In this document: piece by piece, positions 48,825-59,315 of the stretch
Numbering within the stretch: the stretch's first letter is position 1
Layout: every line of letters begins with the position of its first letter
DNA from: Symbiodinium natans
Lineage: Eukaryota; Sar; Dinophyceae; Suessiales; Symbiodiniaceae
Direction of reading: 5' to 3'
Assembly (NCBI GenBank): GCA_905221605.1
Contig: CAJNDS010002818.1
Span: 72,001-136,000, forward strand
Length of the DNA stretch: 64,000 bases
Program-made: the position numbers and the translations under genes
Notes under the pieces: generated by a model
What the model saw: only the letters and a program-made list of their open reading frames with translations
What the model was told of the DNA's origin: nothing
Database searches by the model: none

Positions 48825-49245
48825 CTAAACCCTAAACCCTAAATCCTAAACCCTCAGCCCTACACCCCGGGGCGATGTTCTCACTGCTTTCATTCATGGT
48901 CGGCCTACCCACCCTTGTAGAAGACATCCTTTCCCTTTAGGGCTTCGGGCTCAGGAATGTCTTACCCTAAACCCTAAACTCTATAAAGCCCCCATGCAAC
49001 CCTAAACCCTAACATGCACCCTACCCTGAAGGGGGTGTAGGGAGTGTCAGGTCCCCGGACAAAAGCTGGACAGTTTTGGGCAGGTGAAGGATACTTTTTT
49101 TGCATGTTTTTCCGGGCGGTGAATGGGGGGGGGGGAGGGGGTGAGGGGATGATCTAGGTGAACCCCGAATCCTAAAGTTTCGGGCTTTGGGCCTAAACCC
49201 GAAACCCTAAACCCCAAATCCTACACCCTAAAACCCTAAACCCTT
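48824..49245 (-). repeat. Short CCCTAAA arrays
   Basis: 48824-48860, 48965-49010 and 49195-49245, with unique islands and a G run at 49126-49140. Confidence 0.75.
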
Positions 49246-49860
49246 TGGTCATGACAATGTTCTTTATAGCTCAGTGGTGCCTAGAGTTCAGATCCAGCCC
49301 CGGACACGCCCAGTCCCAGACTGTGTAGTGTGTCGCTGTCTGTACATGCTCATCTGCACAGTGTTTGCAAATCAATATACGAACTGAAAAGCAAGCTATG
49401 ACAATGCTGAGCAAAAACCTCTTCCAAACATAGACACGGGAGATAACACAAGTTCCTTTAGGCTAGCGGGGCGGAAGGGGGGCGGGGGGGGGGGGGGGGG
49501 TTCAGGGTGGTTGGGCAGCAGGCTTGAAACCCTAAAACCCTAAACCCTAAACCTTAAGCCCACTACTCCCAGGCCAATCTCGAGTCGGCCGGCCAACGGC
49601 CAGGAGTAGTCCACGTGTGTGACAAAAAGACCTGCAACACCCGATACCCTCAAACCCCTTGTAGGTTCAGGGCTCAGGGTTTAGGGTTTTAGGGTTTAGG
49701 GTTTAGGGTTGAGGGTTCAGGGGTTAGGGCTTAGAGTTCAGGGTTTGGGTTTCAGAGTTTAGGTTTAGTCGAGGGCAGGTACCGTCTGAGATTAGGATCC
49801 TCTTCATCGACGTCGTACAGTTGGGCCTCCTGGAGCCCTGGTATCGCCCATGCCATCTTG
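49246..49860. other. Island with tRNA-like A-box and decayed arrays
   Basis: TATAGCTCAGTGGT near 49266-49279 resembles a pol III A box, and GTTCAGATCC near 49286 resembles a B box. The spacing is far too short for a tRNA. A G run occurs at 49480-49500 and TTTAGGG variants at 49665-49770. Confidence 0.3.
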
Positions 49861-50096
49861 GGATGTTCACCCTCATACTAACCGTCTTTTAATAGGTGCC
49901 ACAATAGGGGATACTAGAATCCCTACCAAGGACTGTTAGTATAAGGAGGAACATCCCAAATTCCATCAGATAATACTATAATCCCTACTAAGGACTGTTA
50001 GTATAGGGAGGAACATCCCACATTCCATCAGATAATGCTATAACCCCTACTAAGGACTGTTAGTTTCAGGAGGCACATCCCAAATTCGATCAGATA
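49859..50096. mobile_element. TIR-E element with triplicated right half
   Basis: The left arm GGATGTTCACCCTCATACTA is single. The right arm (AAGGACTGTTAGTAT...GGAACATCCC...TCAGATAAT) is repeated three times with a 62-bp period (ACATCCC at 49951, 50013, 50075). Confidence 0.88.
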
Positions 50097-50284
50097 AGCC
50101 CAGACCTTATCCTTGGGCTTCTTGGGGCTTTCTAAAGCTGCTTGACTAGGGCCGTAAGATGCCCAAGAAGGTGTTGGTGCTTTGTTGTAGGGAGTGTAAG
50201 GAGTTACTGGTCTCGAACGCTTAAGCTGCCGATATCCTACGAGAGCTGCTAAAGCCGTCATCCCCATGCCCATCCTGAACCGTT

Positions 50285-50332
50285 TGGGGTTCAGGGTTTA
50301 GGGCTTAGGGTTTAGGGTTTAGGGTTTAGGCC
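50285..50332 (+). repeat. TTTAGGG array
   Basis: Six units including TTCAGGG and CTTAGGG. The preceding island 50100-50280 is open on minus for about 60 codons. Confidence 0.88.
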
Positions 50333-50394
50333 CACCCAATCAAGCCCCCAGAAACGACTTGTAAGCCCCACAAACACCAGAAACCACATCGTAA

Positions 50395-50628
50395 CCCTAA
50401 ATCCGAAACTCTCCAAACCCTAAACCCTAAACCCTATCCAAACCCTTTATAAACCCTTTTATACACCCTTGTATAAACCCTTTATAAACCCTAGACCCTA
50501 AACCCCTAACCCCTAACCCCTAACCCCTAACCCCTAACCCCTAAACCCTAAACCCTAAACCCTAAACCCTAAACCCTAAACCCTAAACACTAAACCCTAA
50601 ACCCTAAATCCTAAACCCTAAACCCAAG
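50395..50628 (-). repeat. CCCTTTATAAA, CCCCTAA and CCCTAAA blocks
   Basis: Three successive variant blocks: CCCTTTATAAA at 50440-50490, CCCCTAA at 50505-50545, CCCTAAA to 50628. Confidence 0.92.
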
Positions 50629-50707
50629 CCGTGGGGCCCCGTAGCCCAGGGCTGGACGGCTCAGAGAATGAAGCCGCTCGATCTGATGCACCTCATTCGA
50701 GCCATGA

Positions 50708-51085
50708 AGGGTTTAGGGTTTAGGGTTTAGGGTTTGGCTTACGGTTTGCGGTTTTAGGGTTCAGGGTTTCGGATTTAGGCCTAGGTTTCTTGCTTAGGGT
50801 TGAGGGTTTGGGGCTTCCGCCTTGCCGAATGAGCTTGGGGCGGCGTTTACGGGCGTTTTTTGAGGGAACAGCCGAACCTGGAAAAAAACGTATATGCGTG
50901 TTTGGTACAAGTAGCTATAATAGGAATCCAGAACCAAAAACCATGCAAGTATGGTACTCCACAACCCAGGAAAGGTTAGAGAGATAGCCTGCTCAGCTTT
51001 GGGAGCTTTTGGATGATGAGGTCTTTGGCTGTTAGGGTGTCTTTAGGGTTTCAGGGTTTCAGGGTGTAGGGTTTAGGGGTCCTAG
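50708..51085 (+). repeat. TTTAGGG variant tracts
   Basis: 50708-50780 and 51040-51085. Confidence 0.8.
50866..50970. mobile_element. TIR-D element
   Basis: AACCTGGAAAAAAACGTATA at the left and TATGGTACTCCACAACCCAG at the right; the outer left arm is missing. Confidence 0.65.
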
Positions 51086-51155
51086 GGCTTTAGGTTTTTT
51101 GGGGTTTTTTGGAGACTGGGACTTCCTGAGGGATTCTGTACTTCTAGGGTTCTTA

Positions 51156-51270
51156 AGCTTAGTTGCTGAGTTCATAAGCCCCAAAAAAGTGCACACTTTG
51201 AGTTCTATAGGGGATTATGGTAATCCCAAAAAGTGTAAAGTGTGCTCACGCAGCTACTAAGTACGGGAGG
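51156..51270. mobile_element. Foldback element (GTGCACACTTT pair)
   Basis: AGTGCACACTTTGAG and AAAGTGTAAAGTGTGCTC pair, with TTAGTTGCTGAG and GCAGCTACTAAG outside them. Confidence 0.65.
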
Positions 51271-51289
51271 GGGGTTCATGGGGGGTAGG

Positions 51290-51759
51290 ACCCTAAACCC
51301 TAAACCCTAAACCCTAAACCCTAAACCCTAAACCCTAAACCCTAAACCCTAAACCTTTAGGGAACCTGAGGGAAGCCCAGGAACCTGAGGGAGTAGTGGG
51401 GAGTGGTAGGGAACCTTGGGTTACGCCCTTTCAACCCCCCGCTCCCTTAAGGACCCCTATAGTGTAGGGGAGGCGACGCGGACCAGGAGACTAGCTAGCG
51501 AAACGATCAGATTCTAGCCTCTGATTCTTGCTGAACCCTAAACCCTAAACCCTAAACCCTAAACCCTGAATCCTAAACCCGGGTGTGAGACCCATAAGAC
51601 CCCCTAACAGGACCAGAACTTCGAGAGGCGGCCATGCCCCTAAAAATACCCTCCCCCCCCCCCCGTAGGTTTAGGGTTTAGGGTTTAGGGTTTAGGGTTT
51701 AGGGTTTAGGGTTTAGGGTTTAGGGTTTAGGGTTTAGGGTTTAGGGTTTAGGGTTTAGC
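51290..51759. repeat. CCCTAAA, CCCTAAA, TTTAGGG
   Basis: 51290-51355, 51536-51578 (C sense) and 51668-51759 (G sense, 13 units) after a C13 run. Confidence 0.92.
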
Positions 51760-51867
51760 CCAACATCGCACCTCTCAAAGACCTTCGTACACTACGAACC
51801 GAAAGCCCTTGAAAAACCCGAAAGCCCCGAATCACGTAGAGAAAAAAACGGACCAGCTACTTCGGAG

Positions 51868-52450
51868 GACCCTAAACCCTGAACCCTAAACCCTAAATCC
51901 TAAACCCAATCGGCGAGCCTCCATGTTCATGGGGGAGCTGCGCCACATAAACCCGGCCTCAAGAGGGCGGGAGGCGCGAGTGGTAGAGGTATTTTTCTAG
52001 TAGGCCCTACAGGATTCGGGGTTTGGGGTTTAGGGTTTAGCTTGTCGTACCCTAACCTCTAAGACCCACACGCCTACACCCCCTAAACCCACAGAGGGCC
52101 TGTGAGCCCAAGCGCGCAGCTCGGGGGGTAAATGGGTAGTTTCGTTTAGGGCCCTTCTTGTAAGGCACGTTACCATAGAGAAAGAAAGTAGGAGGACCTT
52201 AAGGTCAGGATTGTTGAGTGACTTGGCTCACTTCAAAATTGTTACCTTCAGAACCCAAAACCCACATTTTGGTAGGTTATTGTAGTAGTACCCCTTGTAG
52301 GACATTGTAGGATTCTTGGGCAACCTACAAAAAAAGGCGTTCTGGAGGTAAGGCTCCGCACGCCGTATGCAGGGTTCAGGGCTTACTATCGAACAAATCA
52401 GTGAGGTTGAGGTTTAGGGTTTGGGCTCTGGGGTTTAGGGTTTAAGGGGG
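51868..52450. repeat. Sparse arrays with islands
   Basis: CCCTAAA at 51868-51908; short TTTAGGG at 52015-52040 and 52400-52450. 51909-52014 is unique. Confidence 0.65.
52241..52354. mobile_element. TIR-H-like foldback element
   Basis: GTTACCTTCAGAACCC at the left and GTTCTGGAGGTAAG at the right; inner GTAGGTTATTG and GGCAACCTAC pair. Confidence 0.7.
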
Positions 52451-52756
52451 TTTACCCTACGCCGGAAAGAAAGTCTCCGACCACAGACCCTTTCAGTGTC
52501 AGTGGAGGGTTGCAAAAACTCAGGGCCCATCTTAGGAAACATCCTGAACCCTAATTAACCCTACAGGGCGCCCTAATCCATACAATGACACCCTTTAGGC
52601 TTAGGGTTTAGGGTTTAGGGTTTAGGGGTTTCGTCCCTCTGAACCAGCCAAAGCAGCATAGCGCAGCGAGCTTTGCAGCGTGATGCTCCGCAAGATCTCC
52701 GAGTCGACGGCGAAAAACTCCCCTGTCTCCAGCCTCGGATGCATAAGGCTCAGCGG

Positions 52757-52950
52757 CTAGGGTTTAGGGTTTAGGGTTTAGGGTTTAGGGTTTACGGTTT
52801 AGGGTTTAGGGTTTAGGGTTTAGGTTTAGGGTTTAGGGTTTAGGGTTTAGGGTTTAGGGTTTAGGGTTTAGGGTTTAGGGTTTAGGGTTTAGGGTTTAGG
52901 GTTTAGGGTTAGGGTCTAGGGCTCAGAGCTCAGGGTTTAGGGTTCAGGGT
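52757..52950 (+). repeat. Long TTTAGGG array
   Basis: About 27 units with TTTACGG, TTAGGG slip and TCTAGGG variants. Confidence 0.95.
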
Positions 52951-53109
52951 GCAGCTTCGAAGGATTTACGCCTTTGTGTATCAGGCGTCGAAGGTAAACA
53001 CCCGAGCATGAGAACACGGAACCCTCAACCCGAAACCCTATAGCCCCTGAAAACGAAATCCAGAAGCAATGAGGAAGCGCAAGTGAGTGCAAAACGGGAA
53101 TAGACGGTT

Positions 53110-53835
53110 CAGGGTTCCTGGCTGAACCCTGAACCCCGAACCCCGAACCCTGAATCCCAAACCCTAGACCCTAAACCAAAACGCCAAACCCTCAACTCCA
53201 AACCCTCCAAACCCTAAACCCCAAACCCTAATGACCCCCAATGCCAAACCCTAAACCCCAAACCCCAAACCCTACACTCCAAACCCCAAACCCCAAACCC
53301 TAAACACCAAACCCCAAACCACCCCAAACCCGAACCCAAAACCCATACTCTAAAAACCCCAAACCCTAAACCCCAAACCCGAAACCTGAAACCTGAAACC
53401 CCAAACCACAAACCCTAAACCCCAAACCCCAAACCCCAAAGCCTAAACCCCAAACCCCAAAACCTAAACTCCAAACCCTAAACCCCAAAACCTAAACCCG
53501 AAACCCCAAACCCTCAAACCCGAAACCCTAAACCCAAAAACCTAATCCCTAAATCCACACCCTGAAACCCGAAACCCCAAGCCCCAAACCCTAATCCCCA
53601 AATCCAACCCTAAACCCCAAACCCTAAACCCCAAACCCTAAAACCCGAAACCCTAAACCATAAACCTAATCCCTAAATCCAAGCCCTGAACCCCAAACCC
53701 CAAACCCTAAAACCCTAAACCATAACACCCAAACCCTAAAAACCCAAAACCCTAAACCCTAAATCCTAAACCCCAAACCCTAAACAATAAAAATAATCCC
53801 TAAAACCCAAACCCCAAAACCCCAAGCGCTAAACC
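53110..53835 (-). repeat. Degenerate CCCTAAA/CCCCAAA satellite
   Basis: About 100 heptamer-like units, dominated by CCCCAAA, CCCTAAA and CCCGAAA with indels: the largest decayed field. Gly/Trp/Phe-rich minus frames are repeat translations. Confidence 0.95.
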
Positions 53836-53926
53836 CCAACCGGCCCGAGGAGCATCGCTTTTCCGACTTGGCTGGCCTCGCTGACGCTTTGGACTTCGCT
53901 CCGGCATTCGCTCCTGCGGCCATAAG

Positions 53927-53990
53927 GGGTTTAGGGTTTAGGGTTTAGGGTTTAGGGTTTAGGGTTTAGGGTTTAGGGTTAGGGGTTTAC
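53927..53990 (+). repeat. TTTAGGG array
   Basis: Eight to nine units. Confidence 0.93.
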
Positions 53991-54492
53991 GGATGGTGGG
54001 TCTTAGGGAGTGTGGCTTGTGACCTGCAGTTTACTGTCTTTGGGGTGTCGGGTGTCGAGGAGGAACGGGCCTTGGACAAACGTGTGGGTAGCTCGAGCTA
54101 CGGCCAGTTAGGTCTCTTGGGCTGTTAAGACCATAAACCCGAAACCCTAAATCCCCAATCCTACACCCCAGAGCGCCCCAAAGCCCGAGAATCCACAAAC
54201 CATAGACCCTAGCGCTCTGGGCATAGTCAGGCAGTTCGCTTGGGACGCATGGGTTAGGCATGTTGTCGGTTTTGTTTCCGAAAAAGGCGGTAAACCGTAC
54301 AGAGACTTTGCTAGTCACCGCACGTTGCCCCTACGGCTCCCCTGGTTAGCCAACTCGAGTTCGGAGATGCCCGTACGATCGTTAATAGTGCCAGACGTCT
54401 TCACCGTCAAAGGCCAGTGAATTCGCATGATTCAGCCCTACGTAGTTTGTCTCCAAGGAGCTTCTTCACGACAGTCCGCAAGACCGCACGCA
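53991..54492. other. Unique island
   Basis: A minus frame of 95 codons (54031-54318) includes a short CCCGAAA tract. No recognised domain. Confidence 0.35.
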
Positions 54493-54552
54493 TAAACCCT
54501 AAACCCTAAACCCTAGATTCTAACTTCCAACTAGCCCCAAGTCACATGTCAT

Positions 54553-55152
54553 TCTGCCTTAAACCAAACCCCAAAACCCCAAAACCCCAAAACCCCAAAA
54601 CCCCAAAACCCCAAAACCCCAAAACCCCAAAACCCCAAAACCCCCAAACCCCCAAACCCCCAAACCCCCAACCCCCCCCCCAAACCCCCAAACCCCCAAA
54701 CCCCCAACCCCCAAACCCCCAACCCCCAAACCCCCAAACCCCCAAACCCCCAAACCCCCCCCCCAACCCCAAACCCCCAAACCCCCAAACCCCCAACCCC
54801 CAAACCCCCAAACCCCCAAACCCCCAAACCCCCAAACCCCAAACCCCCAAACCCCCAAACCCCCAAACCCCCAAACCCCCAAACCCCCAAACCCCCAAAC
54901 CCCCAAACCCCCAAACCCCAACCCCCCCCCCAACCCCCAAACCCCCAAACCCCCAAACCCCCAAACCCCCAAACCCCCAAACCCCCGAACCCCCGACCCC
55001 CGAACCCCCAACCCCCAAACCCCCACCCCCAAACCCCCAAACCCCAACCCCCAAACCCCCCCAAACCCCCAAACCCCAAAACCCCAAAACCCCAAAACCC
55101 CAAAACACCAAAACCCCCAAACCCCCACACCCCAAACCCTAAACCCTAAACG
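54553..55152 (-). repeat. CCCCAAAA and CCCCCAAA satellite
   Basis: 54565-54640 is about nine CCCCAAAA octamers. 54641-55100 is CCCCCAAA/CCCCCAA units with local poly-C. CCCCAAAA recurs at 55070-55110. The ~200-codon frames open in three or more registers are repeat translations. Confidence 0.96.
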
Positions 55153-55294
55153 CCAAACCCTGCACCGCAAACGCACAAAAATGTACGCCGCCATTTCCTG
55201 GCCATCACTTGGTTCTTGTAAGAGATTTCCCCCCCCCCCCAAAGCCCGTCAGAACCCCAAAAAGCCACCTGAAACCAGCAGCCTGGAACCTGCG

Positions 55295-55504
55295 GTTTAG
55301 GGTTTAAGGTTTAGGGTTTAGGGTTTAGGGGTCAGGGGTTAGGGTTTAGGGTTTAGGGTTTAGGGTTTAGGAACAACCGAGGATGCACCTCTTGGAGGCC
55401 AAAGGGTTTAAGGTTTAGGGTTCAACATGTGGAAAAAACTTGCCACCCACACACACCCGCACTTGTCCTAAACCCTAAACCCTAAACCCTAAACCCTAAA
55501 CCCT
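55295..55504. repeat. TTTAGGG then CCCTAAA
   Basis: 55295-55371 and 55468-55504. Confidence 0.9.
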
Positions 55505-55628
55505 CGAAACACAACCCTCATAGCCTCTGACTCAAGCTCGAGGAGGCATTGGAGACATCGCCAGGTGTCTCCTGACGACTTCCCGTGAAGTTTTGTTTAG
55601 AGGCTTTATAATCCGAGGATCTGATGAA

Positions 55629-55762
55629 TCCCCTCCCCCTAATAGAACACCTCTCCTACCTACCTGCCAATATGAGATACACCCCGTAATGGTTATATTA
55701 TAGTATATGAGGGGGGGTATTTAATATTAGGGGGGGGGGGGGGGGGAGGGGGGGAGGGGAAT
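55629..55762. mobile_element. TIR-G foldback element
   Basis: GAATCCCCTCCCCCTAATA at the left and TATTAGGGGGG...AGGGGAATA at the right; AT-rich interior. Confidence 0.75.
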
Positions 55763-55795
55763 AATAAAATCCCGGAAATTTAAAAAGAATAGTTT

Positions 55796-56245
55796 TTGGA
55801 CCGAAACCTCTGGGAAGACTACTTTCCACTCCGGGAGCCAAACAAACCCCAGAAATGCACAACGCAACGTCCGGGATTTGAAGAAAACAAATCGGCCAAA
55901 AAAAATGTGGAAATGCTGACGGCTGCAGGAAAAAGGAAAGACCCCCGAACCCGCGAGGCGAGAAGCACAGAGGCTTTGACTTGCTTCAGGCTTAAGCAAG
56001 CAATTGCCCACGTGCTCTCCTTTTCTTGGAGGTTGGAGGCTGCAGCAGAAAAAAACTGCAAATCCGTACTACTTCGCACCTGGGACCTATGCCCAAATCA
56101 TTTGCTCCTGACCTATCCCTTACGGAGCTGGAATTCAGGCGGCAGAGATTGGGATCAATACAACCCCTACAATGATGGTAAGCCCGTCGGGCCCTCGATG
56201 ACGATGAGCACAGAGATTTTGAATTGCTTCAGCAAGCACAGCTAA
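55796..56245 (+). CDS. Long open frame, hypothetical
   Basis: Not recognised. 149 codons without repeats, starting ~35 bp after a TIR-G element and ending in TAA. Lys/Arg/Glu-rich first half (KKNVEM, AGKRKDPRTREARS), then a hydrophobic segment around residues 68-80, and an Asp/Asn/Gly patch near the end. No family is visible. The length is unusual for chance and the island is telomere-free. Confidence 0.38.
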   Translation: MDRNLWEDYFPLREPNKPQKCTTQRPGFEENKSAKKNVEMLTAAGKRKDPRTREARSTEALTCFRLKQAIAHVLSFSWRLEAAAEKNCKSVLLRTWDLCPNHLLLTYPLRSWNSGGRDWDQYNPYNDGKPVGPSMTMSTEILNCFSKHS

Positions 56246-56416
56246 GAAGAGAAGCTTCCAAACAAGGAATAATTAAGACCGAAAACTAGAGGAAAGATCT
56301 GCAAAGAGAGAAAAACAAAATTTGCCTTCCAAGAAGGAAGGAGAAGAGGAGCGGAAAAGGACACGGGAGGACAGGGCTTACAGGGTCAGGGTCGATAAGC
56401 GTTTGTAGGGCTTATC
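56246..56416. other. Purine-rich unique stretch
   Basis: AGAAGAGAAG-type purine-rich sequence follows the open frame and could be untranslated. Nothing else was recognised. Confidence 0.35.
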
Positions 56417-56526
56417 CCTACTTTGGAGTAGACCCTGGAAAAAAAGTGTGTACTTTTTCGGCATAAGTAGCTATAGTAGGAACCCGAAACAAAAAATGTA
56501 TCAAAGAATAGTACTCCGAAAACCAG
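56417..56526. mobile_element. TIR-D foldback element
   Basis: CTACTTTGGAGTAGACCCTGG at the left and ATAGTACTCCGAAAACCAG at the right. Confidence 0.78.
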
Positions 56527-56529
56527 TTT

Positions 56530-57350
56530 TTAGTCTTATAGGGTTTGTAGGGCTTTTAGGTCTTTTTAGGGTTTTATAGAGTTTATATTAGGCTTTTATT
56601 GGGTTGTTTTTAAGGTTTTTTATAAGGGGGTTTAGGGTTTTTATAAGGGTTTTTGGTCTGGCTTTCAGAGTCGTAGCTTCCCGAAACCCTAAACCCCTTA
56701 AACCCTAAACCCTAAACCCCTTCAATTCCACCTAGTGACCCCCAAAACACGGGGTCTTCTCTTGGAACAGATGCTGGGAGAAGCGGGGGGGGTGGGGGGG
56801 TAGCGGATGAAAACGCGCAGCCGCGGGGCGCTGCTTCTTGACAAAAAGGGTTTTGGGTTTAGGGTTATAGGGTTTAGGGTTTCGGGTTTGGGGTTTGGGG
56901 TTTGGGGTTTGGTGTTTAGGGTAGTTTAGCCGGCACCAAAGCAGCTTTGATTCCAAGCTTGTGGGCTTTCTGCACCGCCACGGGTGCAAAAAAGACACGC
57001 CCTGCGCAATTCACGATCAAGAGCGGCTGGCATCGTGCTTGTGTACGGTTTAGGGTTTAGTGCTTAGGGGCTTACAGGCAAAGCATCTTGCATTGTCAGC
57101 ATCGTTGGTGCACTGTTCCACGCGCCGCGCTGTCGAAGAATGCAGACATGTCTGAAACTGTCTGGGAGCTCCGGCAACCCTAAACCCTAAACTCTAAACC
57201 CTAAACCCTAAACCCTAAACCCATTTTGTCTAACCAACTCGAAGCCGAAAAATGCTAAGCCCTACTTTCTCTTCTTATAAACTCGATGCAGGACAGCCGG
57301 CTTGCAGCACGCGTGCACACCCTAAACCCTAAACCCTAAACCCTAAACCT
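56530..57350. repeat. TTATAGGG variants, short arrays and islands
   Basis: Degenerate TTTATAGGG at 56530-56650; CCCTAAA at 56690-56725; TTTGGGG at 56850-56930; CCCTAAA at 57178-57222 and 57318-57350. The islands between are ~100 bp. Confidence 0.7.
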
Positions 57351-57469
57351 TTTTGGTGGTAGCTTGGAGTTTCTTGTCGCGGCTTCTCTGCGGGACCTAG
57401 GGTTTTTGAAGCGAATGGAAGTCCAAGATTGCGCAGCTTCCGCATGGTAGATCCTCAATACGAAACTGA

Positions 57470-57988
57470 AGTCCTAAACCCAAAATCCTAAGACCCTAAA
57501 CCCTATACACCCTACAAACCCCGAAGTCCTAAACCCAAAATCCTATCTGAAACCGAAGCTCTGATTCCGGTCTAAACAACCCTGAACACGAAGCCCTACA
57601 CACTGAACCCCGTCAAGCCCTTCGACCCTAAACGCAAAAACCCCTAGAAAACCCTAAACCCTCAACCCTATAAACCCTAGACCCGAAATCCCAAACCAAA
57701 AAACCCTACACCCTAGAAACCCTACACCCTAAACCCTAAACCCTATAAACCCTATAAACCCTACACCCTAAACCCTAACCCTGAACCCTATAAACCCTAA
57801 AAGCCCCAATCCCTGAACCCTACAAACCCTACAAACCCTAAAAACCCCTATATACAAACCCCAAACCCCAAACCCCAAACCCCAAACCCCAAACTCTAAA
57901 ACCCCAAACCCCAAACCCCAAACCCCAAACCCTAAACCCTAAACCCCAAACCCCAAACCCTAAACCCTAAACCCTAAACCCCACACCC
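57470..57988 (-). repeat. Degenerate CCCTAAA/CCCTATAAA/CCCCAAA field
   Basis: Ordered blocks from mixed CCCTAAA to CCCTATAAA and CCCCAAA. Confidence 0.9.
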
Positions 57989-57990
57989 CA

Positions 57991-58223
57991 CCCCCCCCCC
58001 CCCCCCCCCCCCCCGCCCCCCCACCAACCTTCCTTCTGAAACGCCAAGGAAGATCAATACGAACCCCAAACCCCAAACCCCAAACCCTAAACCCTAAACC
58101 CCAAACCCTAAACCCCCGGTTGGGTTCGAGGCACCGCCCGGGAGCCGGCAGATCCCCAGCCCTGCGTGATCTTCCTTGGCGTTTCAGACGGGAGGTTGGT
58201 GGGGGGGGGGGGGGGGGGGGGGG
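57991..58223. mobile_element. Poly-C/poly-G foldback
   Basis: C24 (57991-58014) and G24 (58200-58223) enclose inverted arms: ACCAACCTTCCTTCTGAAAC on the left and GTTTCAGACGGGAGGTTGGT on the right. The loop holds CCCCAAA/CCCTAAA units. Confidence 0.88.
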
Positions 58224-58224
58224 A

Positions 58225-58507
58225 GTAGGGTTTAGGGTTTAGGGCTTTGGGGTTTAGGGTGTTAGGGCTTTGGGGTTTAGGGCTTTAGGGCTTTGAGGTT
58301 TAGGGTTTTGGGGTTTAGGGTTTTTTGGGGTTGTTTGGGTGTGTGGGGTTTTCGAGTACAGGGTGTGCCTGTCGAGTGTGGTGGGTATCACCGCCGGCTT
58401 CCCCAAAGAGCTACGGAACCCTGAGCCGGGTTTAGGGTTTAGGGTTTAGGGTTTGGGGTTTAGGGTTTAGGGTTTAGGGTTTAGGGTTTAGGGTTTAGGG
58501 TTTAGGG
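58225..58507 (+). repeat. TTTAGGG/CTTTGGGG arrays
   Basis: 58225-58325 mixed GGGCTTTGGGGTTTA units; 58430-58507 canonical. Confidence 0.9.
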
Positions 58508-58629
58508 TGCCCTAAACCCTGTCTAGGGTTTCTATACTTCCCTTCGAACCAAAAGCAACCTTTTTGTAATGCTCATTGGGTTTTGGAATCATTCCTAAGG
58601 GACTGATCAGAGGGGTAGGGCTTAAGTAG

Positions 58630-58755
58630 GGGCCCCAAACAGGACACAAGCATAAGCTGTTTATCAGGATATCCTAACTTCATGGGCTGCATTATCAGGG
58701 GATGTATATGGGATACCCCTATCCTAATTTTGGCTTGTGTGCATGTTGGGGGCCC
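58630..58755. mobile_element. Foldback element (GGGGCCCCAAACAGG ends)
   Basis: CCCCAAACAGGACACAAGC at the left and GCTTGTGTGCATGTTGGGG at the right; inner GATATCC and GGATACC words pair. Confidence 0.75.
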
Positions 58756-59115
58756 TGTTTAGGGGGGAAGGGGGGGGAAGAGGGTGGGGGGGCGCCTGAA
58801 AGTTTCTTTGTTTTTGTTTTTTTTTGGGGGGGGGCGGGGCACATTTTTTGAGTCGCTAACGATTCTTGCACGTGCTTTGCGGAGTGTTGTCAGGGGGCGG
58901 CGGGGGGGTGCGGGAGTTTAGGGTTGAGGGTCTAGGGCTTAGGGTGTGTGAGGTGTCCCTCCGACTCCAGGGCTGTGGAGTTCTCGGGTTTACGGTGCTG
59001 AAGGAGCTTGGAGGGGCCTGAACCCTGGATCTTGCGCCCAACAACTTCAGGGTTTAGGGGGGTTAGGGTTTTTCTAGGGGCTTTAGGGCTTCGGGTTTAG
59101 GGGTTTAGGGCTTAG
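58756..59115. other. G-rich island with degenerate arrays
   Basis: G runs at 58762-58845, a unique stretch 58850-58915, and TTTAGGG variants at 58917-58945 and 59048-59115. Confidence 0.5.
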
Positions 59116-59315
59116 GGTCCGCCGACCCTGGCGGCGTGTTGGATGGGTTTCTGGAGGTGAAAACCTCTCTCTTTCCAGCTTCTCGCCACTCTGGCCCCAC
59201 CCCCCACCCCCCCACCCAGACCCGAACCGCAAACCCAATCCACCAAACCCCAAATCTTAAACTTGTTCTCCTGCGGGGTCGGCGGCTTGAGCCAGAGGCT
59301 CTTAAATTTATAAGG

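Noticed and set aside
49266-49300. tRNA-like A and B boxes
   Set aside because: Spacing between boxes is far too short and no cloverleaf can be formed.
54542-55242. Several ~200-codon Pro/Asn/Lys or Gly/Trp/Phe frames on both strands
   Set aside because: They are translations of CCCCCAAA repeats, open in several registers at once; no gene is implied.
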